From: Xanthomonas sp. SI
Lineage (GTDB): Bacteria; Pseudomonadota; Gammaproteobacteria; Xanthomonadales; Xanthomonadaceae
Length of the DNA stretch: 64,000 bases
Assembly: GCF_014236855.1 (NCBI RefSeq)
Contig: NZ_CP051261.1
Coordinates: 2,356,001-2,420,000 of the forward strand
Direction of reading: 5' to 3'
Below, one piece after another: positions 18,558 to 25,056 of the stretch; position 1 is the stretch's first letter; every line of letters starts with the position of its first letter. The notes below the pieces were generated by a model. The model had not been told where the DNA came from. It was given only the letters and a program-made list of their open reading frames with translations, and did not search any database. A program made the position numbers and the translations under genes.

Positions 18558-19891
18558 CAGCGGTCGAACGCCAGGCGCTGCCCGTTCGGGCTGCCGACCA
18601 GGCGGGTGCCGTCCCAGGCCAGTTCGCCGTTGACCCAGGTCGCGGCGATCTTGGAGCGGAAGCTGCGGCCTTCGAACGGCGACCAGCCGCACTTGGACAG
18701 GATGTCCTCGCGGCGCACGGTGAAGGCGGTGTCGTCGATCAGCACCAGGTCGGCGTGGTAACCCTCGCGCAGGAAGCCGCGCTGGTGCACGTCGAACAGC
18801 AGCGCCGGCGCGTGCGCGAACTTGTGCACCACCTGGGCCACGCTGAGCCGGCCTTCGTGCACCAGTTCCAGCGCCGCGACCAGCGCGTACTGCACCAGCG
18901 GCAGGCCCGACGGTGCCTGCGCATACGGCTTGCTCTTCTCTTCCCAGGTGTGCGGCGCGTGGTCGGTGGCGAGCACGTCGATCACGTCCTCGGCCAGCGC
19001 GCGGATCAGCGCCTCGCGGTCGCTGGCGTCCTTGATCGCCGGGTTGCACTTGATCAGGTTGCCCAGCGTCGCGTAGTCGGCGCGGTCGAAGCGCAGGAAG
19101 TGGATGCAGGTCTCGGCGGTGATGCGCTTGCCCTGGATCGGACCGGGCGCGAACAGCGCCAGTTCGTCGGCGGTGGAGATGTGCAGCACGTGCAGGCGGG
19201 TGCCGTGCTTCTTCGCCAGCGACACCGCCAGCTGCGAGGATTTCAGGCAGGCCTCGCGCGAACGGATGTCCGGATGCATCTCCGGGGTGAGCGCGTCGCC
19301 GTACTTTTCCTTGAACGCGGCCAGGGTCGCGTCGATGGTCGGGGTGTCTTCGCAGTGGGTGATGATCGGGGTCGGCGCGTCGCGGAAGATCGCGTCCAGG
19401 GTCTGCGGGTTGTCGACCAGCATGTTGCCGGTGGAGGCGCCCATGAACACCTTGATCCCCGGCGCGGTCTTCGGGTCCAGGGTCTGGATCGCCGCCAGGT
19501 TGTCGTTGCTGGCGCCCAGGTAGAAGCCGTAGTTGCCCCAGGCGCGGCCGCCGGCGGCGTCGTACTTGGCCTGCAGCGCGGCCGCGTCCAGGGTCGGCGG
19601 GTTGGTGTTGGGCATGTCCATGAAGCTGGTCAGGCCGCCGGCCACCGCGGCCGCCGACTCGCTGGCGATGTCGCCCTTGTGGGTCAGGCCGGGTTCGCGG
19701 AAGTGCACCTGGTCGTCGATCATGCCGGGCAGCAGCCAGCGCCCGGCGGCGTCGACCACGGTCTCGCCGTCGCGGGCGGCCAGTTGCGGGGCGATCGCGG
19801 CGATACGGCCGTCGGCGATGCGCAGGTCGCCCTGGGTTTCCTGGCCTTCGTTGACCAGGCGGGCGTTGACGATGAGGGTGGAGGAGGACAT
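18557..19891 (-). CDS. pyrC: Dihydroorotase
   Basis: A 444-residue amidohydrolase of the long dihydroorotase class that closes carbamoyl-aspartate to dihydroorotate in pyrimidine synthesis. Motifs are DDQVHFREPGLTHKGD, PNTNPPT, CEDTPT, HISTADE and ATDHAPHTWEEK. The first metal motif is QVH where most dihydroorotases have HxH. The same substitution is usual in this subclass, so activity is still expected, though an allantoinase-like or non-catalytic paralogue is the alternative. It begins immediately after the yidD stop codon and overlaps the M23 gene, so all three are translated from one message. Confidence 0.88.
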   Translation of the reverse strand: MSSSTLIVNARLVNEGQETQGDLRIADGRIAAIAPQLAARDGETVVDAAGRWLLPGMIDDQVHFREPGLTHKGDIASESAAAVAGGLTSFMDMPNTNPPTLDAAALQAKYDAAGGRAWGNYGFYLGASNDNLAAIQTLDPKTAPGIKVFMGASTGNMLVDNPQTLDAIFRDAPTPIITHCEDTPTIDATLAAFKEKYGDALTPEMHPDIRSREACLKSSQLAVSLAKKHGTRLHVLHISTADELALFAPGPIQGKRITAETCIHFLRFDRADYATLGNLIKCNPAIKDASDREALIRALAEDVIDVLATDHAPHTWEEKSKPYAQAPSGLPLVQYALVAALELVHEGRLSVAQVVHKFAHAPALLFDVHQRGFLREGYHADLVLIDDTAFTVRREDILSKCGWSPFEGRSFRSKIAATWVNGELAWDGTRLVGSPNGQRLAFDR

Positions 19892-20146
19892 TCAGTGTTT
19901 TCCTGGGCAGCGGCAGGCCGGCGGCGCCGCGGGATCGGGCACCGGGTCGAACCCGCCGGGATGGAAGGGATGGCAGCGGCCGACGCGACGGGCGGCCATC
20001 CAGCCCCCGCGCAGCGCGCCGTAGCGGGCGATGGCGGTGACCGCGTAGGCCGAGCAACTGGGCACGAACCGGCAGCGCGGGCCCAGCAGGGGGCTGATGA
20101 AGCGCTGGTACAGGTGCAGCAAGGCGATGAGAGCGCGGGCGATCAC
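19892..20146 (-). CDS. yidD: Membrane protein insertion efficiency factor
   Basis: An 84-residue YidD protein: an amphipathic N-terminus ([21 protein letters not shown]), the [13 protein letters not shown]ys motif, and [15 protein letters not shown] near the end. YidD aids YidC in inserting membrane proteins. I chose the GTG at 20146 because family members begin with this amphipathic helix and GGAG lies just upstream. An ATG at 20203 would add 19 residues with no family likeness. The gene usually lies in the rnpA-yidC region; here it heads the pyrC/M23 unit instead. Confidence 0.9.
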   Translation of the reverse strand: MIARALIALLHLYQRFISPLLGPRCRFVPSCSAYAVTAIARYGALRGGWMAARRVGRCHPFHPGGFDPVPDPAAPPACRCPGKH

Positions 20147-20222
20147 CGCTCCATGATATGCCAGTTGCGCAACGGGGCCGCCGTTCGCCGGCCTGCCGTT
20201 CACTAGCGTGTAGACGGTGTGG

Positions 20223-20251
20223 TTGCCGCTGGGGGTAGGGTAGGCTATAAA
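20223..20251 (+). promoter_or_regulatory. Predicted sigma70 promoter of the DksA-like gene
   Basis: TTGCCG at 20223-20228 and TATAAA at 20246-20251 are separated by 17 bp, close to the ideal housekeeping promoter. Transcription would start near 20258, leaving a leader of roughly 38 nt before the GTG start. Confidence 0.7.
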
Positions 20252-20295
20252 GGCCCGCTTTCCCGGGCCCCGGGGAAACCAAGGAAGAGCGATTC

Positions 20296-21384
20296 GTGGC
20301 TGCTAAAAAACCTGCAAAGAAGGCCGTCAAGGCCGCCAAGAAGCCCGTCCAGCCCGTTGCCAAGAAGGCGACGGCGTCCGCTGCTGCCAAGCCGCTGAAG
20401 AAACCGGTGGCGAAGCCGGCAGCCAAGCCCGCGCCGGCAAAGAAGGCTCCGGCCAAGGCGGTGGCGAAGAAGCCGGCGCCCAAGCCGGTTGCCGCCGCGC
20501 CTGCCAAGAAGGCTCCGGCCAAGCCGGCCGCCAAGCCAGCGAAAGCTGCCGCCAAATCCAGCGCCGCCCCGGTCGCCAAGCAGGCAGCCGCAGCCAAGCA
20601 GGCCACGCCCGCAGTGAAACCAAAGCAGGCCACCGCCCCGGTTGCGCCGGCGGTTGCCAAATCCGTACCGAAGCCGGCTGCCAAGCCGGCGCCGGCCAAG
20701 TCTGTCCCGGCCAAGGCCGCCACGCCCGCCGCAGCCCCGGTTTCCCAGCCGGTCGCCGCCAAGCCCGCTGCGCCCTCGGCCCCGTCACATAAGAATCCCG
20801 TGTCCGTTTCGAAATCCTCCGCGAAAACCCCCACCAAATCCGAATCCACCCCCAAGGCGCCGATCGCCAAGCCGACCGGCAAGGTCGCCGTCGCGGTGAC
20901 CGCCAAGTCCAACACCCCGGCCAAGCCGGCCAAGTACAAGGTGGTCGAGTACAAGACCGACGAAGCGACCGGCCGTCCGATCCTGCCCAAGGGCTACAAG
21001 CCGGCCGGCGACGAGGAGTACATGAGCACGCTGCAGCAGGAGTACTTCCGCCAGCGCCTGCTCAACTGGCGTGCCGACCTGGTCGAGGAATCCAAGCAGA
21101 CCATCGAGAACCTGCGCGACGAAGTCCGCGACATCGGCGACGAGGCCGAGCGCGCCACCCGCGAGACCGAGAACTCGCTGGAACTGCGTACCCGCGACCG
21201 CTACCGCAAGCTGATCGGCAAGATCGACAGCACGCTCAAGCGCCTGGATGCCGGCGACTACGGCTACTGCGTGGATACCGGCGAAGAGATCGGCCTGGAG
21301 CGCCTGGAGGCGCGCCTGACCGCCGAGCGCACCATCGATGCGCAGGAGCGCTGGGAACACCTGCAGAAGCAGCAGGGCGACTGA
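20296..21384 (+). CDS. DksA/TraR-family protein with long Lys/Ala/Pro-rich N-terminal tail
   Basis: A 362-residue protein. The last 140 or so residues match DksA: a coiled coil (about 240-325, with [11 protein letters not shown] and [10 protein letters not shown]) followed by the globular end. Only one of the four zinc-finger Cys residues remains ([12 protein letters not shown]), and the second pair is replaced ([14 protein letters not shown]). This resembles the Cys-poor DksA proteins of some proteobacteria that still act on RNA polymerase. The first 200 or so residues are repeats of AKKPA/KPAAK type, like histone H1 tails, and probably bind nucleic acid. Start is a GTG preceded by AAGGAAGAG. 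It likely modulates transcription initiation, perhaps with ppGpp. Confidence 0.85.
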   Translation: MAAKKPAKKAVKAAKKPVQPVAKKATASAAAKPLKKPVAKPAAKPAPAKKAPAKAVAKKPAPKPVAAAPAKKAPAKPAAKPAKAAAKSSAAPVAKQAAAAKQATPAVKPKQATAPVAPAVAKSVPKPAAKPAPAKSVPAKAATPAAAPVSQPVAAKPAAPSAPSHKNPVSVSKSSAKTPTKSESTPKAPIAKPTGKVAVAVTAKSNTPAKPAKYKVVEYKTDEATGRPILPKGYKPAGDEEYMSTLQQEYFRQRLLNWRADLVEESKQTIENLRDEVRDIGDEAERATRETENSLELRTRDRYRKLIGKIDSTLKRLDAGDYGYCVDTGEEIGLERLEARLTAERTIDAQERWEHLQKQQGD

Positions 21385-21413
21385 TTCGCCAACGCCTGCG
21401 TCTGCGTTCGCCC

Positions 21414-21437
21414 AAGGCCCTGCTCGCGCGGGGCCTT
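21414..21437 (+). terminator. Possible terminator after the DksA-like gene
   Basis: AAGGCCC at 21414-21420 pairs with GGGCCTT at 21431-21437 across a 10-base loop, 30 bp after the stop codon. The downstream T content is modest (TGTGCTTTCT), so this is a weak or factor-assisted terminator. The remaining sequence up to 21685 shows no gene. Confidence 0.5.
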
Positions 21438-21685
21438 GTGCTTTCTGGTGATCGTGCCGATCCGGCCGGCCCGCCTATTTGCCGCCAAGCGTGCGATCCG
21501 GTGCGGCGCCGCGGCGGTGGGCGGAGGCCCAGTGGCGATGGCGTCTGCGCCATGCGCGGCTGCTGCGCCTGATGCGTCCGCTATGGCGTGTGCGCAGGTT
21601 TCGCGACGCCGCCGATCCGATGCCGGCAGCCCGCGCCACGCTGCGTCGCATGCCGGGCGTCGCGCCGCCGGGACCACGGCGATAT

Positions 21686-22360
21686 TCAGCGGACGCCGTT
21701 GACCAGACCGCTTTTCGCGTCCTTGAGCAGTTGCAGGCCGGGCAGGCCGAAGCTGTCCAGGTCCGCCTTGCTGGCTGCGATGTTCAGCCCGACGATGGCC
21801 GAGGTGTCCGGGTCCACGTTCACGCCCAACGGCATGGCGGCGAACTGCACATAGTCGCGGCTGTCGTTCCATTGCGGGCGGCCGCCGATCGCCTGCAGCA
21901 GGCGGTCGATGTGGGTGCCGGCCGGCTGGCCGAGCAGGTCGAAGGGCAGGGGGGCGTTCGGATCGGCCAAGGCGATCAGGCTGGTGACCCGGTCGTTGCG
22001 GAAGCCCACGGCCAACTGGCTGTGGACGAGCGTGCCGGCCGCACGCGGATGGCGCGCCAGCTGCGCGTTGAGCTCGCGCGGGTACAGGTACACGACGCTG
22101 AGCGTCTGCGGGTGTGCGGCATCGGCGCGGGTGACGTCCGGGCGGCCGAGCGCGGCCAGAACCTGTTGCTTGCGCATGCCCAGCGCGACCGGGCCGATGC
22201 GTGTGCACGGAGCGGGCAGGGTCGCCGCGCTGGCGGAAGCGGCAAAGGCCTGCTGCAACGCGCGCGTGCAGGCGGCGGCGTCGCTGCCGGCGGCGTGGAC
22301 CTGCGCGATGGCCATGCCGAAGGCGAGCAGGCCGAACAGCGAAAGGGATCGGGGTGTCAT
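21686..22360 (-). CDS. Secreted protein with BamE/SmpA-like motif, candidate immunity protein 1
   Basis: A 224-residue protein with a clear signal peptide (MTPRSLSLFGLLAFGMAIAQVHAAG). The stretch IGPVALGMRKQQVLAALGRPD resembles the short BamE/OmlA motif found in small envelope proteins; I do not recognise the rest. The start at 22360 has GGAG seven bases upstream. It lies 70 bp after toxin gene 1 on the same strand. A secreted partner placed directly after a peptidoglycan-targeting toxin is the usual arrangement for periplasmic immunity, but no direct evidence exists. An alternative role is as a secretion or folding helper. Confidence 0.6.
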   Translation of the reverse strand: MTPRSLSLFGLLAFGMAIAQVHAAGSDAAACTRALQQAFAASASAATLPAPCTRIGPVALGMRKQQVLAALGRPDVTRADAAHPQTLSVVYLYPRELNAQLARHPRAAGTLVHSQLAVGFRNDRVTSLIALADPNAPLPFDLLGQPAGTHIDRLLQAIGGRPQWNDSRDYVQFAAMPLGVNVDPDTSAIVGLNIAASKADLDSFGLPGLQLLKDAKSGLVNGVR

Positions 22361-22389
22361 GGAGGATCTCCGTGGCGTGTCGTGGGGAA

Positions 22390-22417
22390 CGAGGCCGGGA
22401 TGCGCATCCCGGTCTCG
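22390..22417 (-). other. Stem-loop between toxin 1 and its candidate immunity gene
   Basis: A 28-nt nearly perfect palindrome (one G-T pair) that starts CGAGGCCGGG and ends CCCGGTCTCG. It lacks a following U-run on the minus strand, so it is not a standard terminator. A comparable hairpin occupies the same place after toxin 2 (24056-24086). It may set the ratio of toxin to immunity transcript or block mRNA decay. Confidence 0.65.
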
Positions 22418-22430
22418 CCGTTTGCTTGAA

Positions 22431-23294
22431 TTAGTTGCCGTGCCAGCCTTCGCGGTGGCCATAGGCCGTGACGAACGCGCTCTGCTGGGCGCTGGTCAAC
22501 GAGCCCCACTGGTCGGTCGGATTCAGGCCCGAATTGGTGGTGATGGTGGTGATCATCTCCGAGGTCGGGTTCTCGCTCGGCGGCGACCAAGTGCTGATGA
22601 TCTGGCTGAGCGTGGCGGTGCCGTTGTTGTTGTCGTTGATGCGGTTCATGTTGGCCACCGCAGCGTCGAGTCCGGCCTGCGGATTGGAGAAGATCGCGAA
22701 GCCGCGATCGTTGCCGAGCGAACCGTGGTCGTCGGCGAAGTTGCCGGAACGGATGTCGAGCGGGTTGTTGTCGCGGTTCGGATGGGTGCCGGTGACCTCC
22801 TGGGTGGAGCCGTCCGCGGCGGTGTAGGTCACCGTGGTGCCGCTGGCCGATGCGGACGTGGCTGGATTGGCGTTGCTGCCGGCGCCACCGTCGCCTTCGC
22901 CACCGTCGCTGCCATCGCCGCCGTCGCCATCGCCATCACCGTCGCCACCATCTCCCTCGCCGCCATCGCCTTCTCCGCCTTCTCCGCCTTCGCCTCCCTC
23001 ACCACCTTCGCCACCTTCGCCGCCTTCACCGCCTTCACCGCCTTCACCGCCCTCGCCACCTTCACCGCCTTCACCGCCTTCGGCCTCGATCGGCGCGTCG
23101 AACTCGGTGGCGGTCTGCATCGCCACCGCCTTGTGCATCGCCGCGTGGTGGTGGTGATGGGTCTTGGCCTTGGCGTGGTGCGCCTTCTTGTGCGCCTTGG
23201 CGTGATGGATCGAGCTGGATAGCGGGTGCGCGCCGATCGAAGCGCGGGTGCCGCCGGCGACCATATCGATTTCGATGATATCGAGCGTTCTCAT
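22431..23294 (-). CDS. Double-glycine-leader secreted toxin candidate 1, phage lysozyme-like C-terminus
   Basis: A 287-residue protein I do not find as a known named family. Residues 1-15 (MRTLDIIEIDMVAGG) form a canonical double-glycine leader: Leu at -12, Glu at -8, Val at -4 and Gly-Gly at -2/-1. Residues 30-54 are His/Lys-rich (about eleven His). Residues 72-138 are eleven EGG triplets followed by Gly/Asp-rich sequence. The C-terminal domain (171-287) resembles the NNPxNI-type domain of phage virion and endolysin-like proteins: DNNPLDIRSG, FAIFSNPQAGL, and IISTWSPPSEN. Peptidoglycan cleavage is inferred. Start is supported by AAAGGA. The C39 exporter encoded upstream should cut after GG. 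Confidence 0.8.
   Translation of the reverse strand: MRTLDIIEIDMVAGGTRASIGAHPLSSSIHHAKAHKKAHHAKAKTHHHHHAAMHKAVAMQTATEFDAPIEAEGGEGGEGGEGGEGGEGGEGGEGGEGGEGGEGGEGGEGDGGEGDGGDGDGDGDGGDGSDGGEGDGGAGSNANPATSASASGTTVTYTAADGSTQEVTGTHPNRDNNPLDIRSGNFADDHGSLGNDRGFAIFSNPQAGLDAAVANMNRINDNNNGTATLSQIISTWSPPSENPTSEMITTITTNSGLNPTDQWGSLTSAQQSAFVTAYGHREGWHGN
22880..23081 (-). repeat. 9-bp microsatellite encoding the (EGG)n spacer of toxin 1
   Basis: On the plus strand the unit is CCTTCACCG with small variants. It encodes eleven Glu-Gly-Gly triplets, then a less regular Gly/Asp/Glu stretch. Because the unit is a multiple of three, slippage would change spacer length without a frameshift. Confidence 0.9.
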
Positions 23295-23490
23295 GTAGAT
23301 CCTTTGACATGTTGCGGGGAAGGAGCCGTCCTCGCTTCGGCTGATCCGGCCGCAGGCGCATGGCCGCGCGTCCGGATCGATCCTGCCGCGCGCGCTGCGC
23401 TGCGGCGACGCGACAAGCGCGTGGCCGGCCGTGCTTTCCTCGGCTGCGCGCAACGCTCGAACGCGTACAGATGGTTCATGCAGGTCGGCA
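23295..23490 (-). pseudogene. Remnant of the beta-propeller gene 3' end, duplicated upstream of toxin 1
   Basis: The sequence upstream of toxin 1 matches that upstream of toxin 2 (24954-25146) over about 190 bp, with small indels. The matching part includes the last codons of the beta-propeller gene, still readable here as MNHLYAFER. In the intact gene the same residues lie near the C-terminus. The fragment has no start and is frameshifted, so it is a by-product of the duplication that created the second toxin cassette. From 23490 to 23646 I see nothing recognisable. Confidence 0.85.
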
Positions 23491-23646
23491 TGCCGATGCG
23501 TCCCGGGAACTGGAGGCATCGCCACGCCGAGCGTCGCTTGCGGTCGCATGCTGGTGCGAGGTGGCACCTGGCAACGCTCGCCGCGTGCCATGCATGGCTC
23601 CGGCAATCGCGCTTTCCGCGGGTGGGACGAGCAGCGTGCCGAACGA

Positions 23647-24030
23647 TCACATCCGCTGCGCCGCCGCTCCTTCGCTGGAGCACACCAGCTTCAACTCCAG
23701 CTGGCGGACGGTCCAATGCGAAGGCGCGTCGATCGTCCCGCTCGCGTGCACCTGGTAGGCGGGACAGTCCGCATCTTCCTCGGGATTGTTCTTGATGTCG
23801 CAGCGGCCCTCGATCAGGAACGTGTGGGCGCCCTTTGCCGCGCTGCGGGTGAATGTCAGGTTCGGGCACTCCCCGAACGTCCTCGACAGGACGATGTCGT
23901 TCTTCAGGACAAAGGCGAGCGCCTGTTGAGCTTCGTTGCCGGGCGCGGATTGCATCGCCTGCAACGATCCTTGCATGGCGAAGACGAGAAGCGACGCCAT
24001 GCACATGCGCGGCAGCCAGAGGGACTTCAT
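23647..24030 (-). CDS. Small secreted Cys-containing protein, candidate immunity protein 2
   Basis: A 127-residue protein with a signal peptide (MKSLWLPRMCMASLLVFAMQGSLQA) and four Cys in the mature part (GECPN, GRCDI, ADCPAY, LVCSS), which could form two disulfides in the periplasm. I recognise no family. It starts 68 bp after toxin gene 2, with GGAG eight bases before the ATG. Its size, export signal and position directly after a toxin-like gene suggest an inhibitor of that toxin's M15-like domain. It shares no visible similarity with candidate immunity protein 1, as expected if each matches a different toxin domain. Confidence 0.6.
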   Translation of the reverse strand: MKSLWLPRMCMASLLVFAMQGSLQAMQSAPGNEAQQALAFVLKNDIVLSRTFGECPNLTFTRSAAKGAHTFLIEGRCDIKNNPEEDADCPAYQVHASGTIDAPSHWTVRQLELKLVCSSEGAAAQRM

Positions 24031-24055
24031 GGGGGAATCTCCGATAGGTGATTGT

Positions 24056-24086
24056 CTTCCGGGCCGGAGTGGCTCCGGCCCGGAAG
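24056..24086 (-). other. Strong stem-loop between toxin 2 and its candidate immunity gene
   Basis: A perfect 14-bp stem with a 3-nt loop: one arm at 24056-24069 begins CTTCCGGGCC, the other at 24073-24086 ends GGCCCGGAAG. There is no U-run after it on the minus strand. It begins 12 nt after the toxin 2 stop codon and parallels the hairpin after toxin 1. Confidence 0.75.
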
Positions 24087-24098
24087 AGGGAAGTGGGC

Positions 24099-24953
24099 TT
24101 ACTTGAAGACGCTGATATGCACGTGCGTCGTGTCGCCGCTTTCTCGGCTGGCGGCGGTCCAGTCCGCGGTGGGGCTGGACCTGATGAAATTGCCGGCGGG
24201 CCCTTCCACGTAGCTGACGTTGGGATCGTTCATCGCGGCGTTCTCCAGCGCCTGCGCGTTGTCGAAGCCGGTGCCGCTGGTTCCGACATGCACGTCGTTG
24301 ATGATGTTGATATCGACGGCGTTGCCGGTGTAGTGGGCAGAATTGGGGGTGTGGCTGCCGTTGGTGGTCGCGGAGATGTCGATGCTGTTGACGCCATCGT
24401 CGCTGTCGAGCACCGAGTTCAACGCCGAGGCCATCTTGGACGTGACCGGATTGTCGCTGCTGGAACCGTCCTGCGTGTTCTGGTAGGTGATCGACACGGT
24501 CCTGCCATCGTCCGTCTGATGGCTGCTGCCTATGTTGGTGTCGGTCGGTCCGTTGCCGTCAGCATCGTTGCCGTCGTCGTAACCGCCTCCGCCGTCGCCC
24601 TCTCCGCCTTCACCGCCCTCTCCGCCTTCACCGCCTTCACCACCTTCACCGCCTTCACCACCTTCACCGCCTTCACCGCCCTCTCCACCTTCGCCGCCTT
24701 CACCGCCCTCCCCACCTTCACCGCCTTCACCACCGCCGCCTTCGGCCTCGACCGGGGCGTCGAACTCGGCGACCTGCTGCATCGTCGTCGACTTGTGCAT
24801 CGCCGCGTGGTGGTGATGGGTCTTGGCCTTGGCGTGATGCACTTTCTTGTGCGCCTTGGCGTGGTGGATCGAGGTGGACAACGGGTGTGCGCCGATCGAT
24901 GCGCGCGTGCCGCCAGCGACCATATCGATTTCGATGATATCGAGCGTTCTCAT
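24099..24953 (-). CDS. Double-glycine-leader secreted toxin candidate 2, M15-like Zn-peptidase C-terminus
   Basis: A 284-residue protein. Residues 1-45 are almost identical to toxin 1, including the leader MRTLDIIEIDMVAGG and the His-rich stretch. Residues 71-118 are an (EGG)n spacer with twelve regular triplets. The C-terminal part (about 150-284) differs completely. It contains SAHYTGNAVDI, which fits the SxHxxGxAxD zinc signature of M15-type peptidases (His207, Asp214), and THVHI near the end (His277, His279) as the likely third ligand. Such domains cut peptide cross-links of peptidoglycan. Start is supported by AAAGGA at ideal spacing. Secretion through the adjacent C39 exporter and antibacterial action are inferred. 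Confidence 0.82.
   Translation of the reverse strand: MRTLDIIEIDMVAGGTRASIGAHPLSTSIHHAKAHKKVHHAKAKTHHHHAAMHKSTTMQQVAEFDAPVEAEGGGGEGGEGGEGGEGGEGGEGGEGGEGGEGGEGGEGGEGGEGGEGGEGDGGGGYDDGNDADGNGPTDTNIGSSHQTDDGRTVSITYQNTQDGSSSDNPVTSKMASALNSVLDSDDGVNSIDISATTNGSHTPNSAHYTGNAVDINIINDVHVGTSGTGFDNAQALENAAMNDPNVSYVEGPAGNFIRSSPTADWTAASRESGDTTHVHISVFK
24600..24743 (-). repeat. 9-bp microsatellite encoding the (EGG)n spacer of toxin 2
   Basis: Same 9-bp unit family as in toxin 1 (plus-strand CCTTCACCG/CCCTCTCCG), encoding about 48 residues of Glu-Gly-Gly type. Unit variants alternate in blocks, which suggests repeated local expansion. Confidence 0.9.
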
Positions 24954-25056
24954 GTTGATCCTTTGACAGGTTGCGGGGAAAACCGTCCTCGCTTCGGTTG
25001 ATCCGGCCGCGCGCCGTGCCTGGCCGCGCGCCTGGATCGATCCTGCCGCGCTGCGC

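Noticed and set aside
17697..20990. An open frame of more than 1000 codons on the minus strand covering pyrC, yidD and part of the DksA gene
   Set aside because: Only its last 286 codons are a real gene (M23 peptidase). The rest is Arg/Ala/Gly-rich shadow sequence opposite or out of frame with three clear genes.
22829..23157. Pro/Ser-rich and Lys/Val/Ala-rich open frames on both strands across the EGG repeat
   Set aside because: These are alternative-frame readings of the 9-bp microsatellite; only the frame with the GG leader and C-terminal domain has a start signal and domains.
22431..24953. The Gly/Glu-rich proteins considered as RTX toxins or structural glycine-rich proteins
   Set aside because: They lack the nonapeptide GGxGxDxUx and a C-terminal secretion signal. 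They have a double-glycine leader and enzyme-like C-termini instead.
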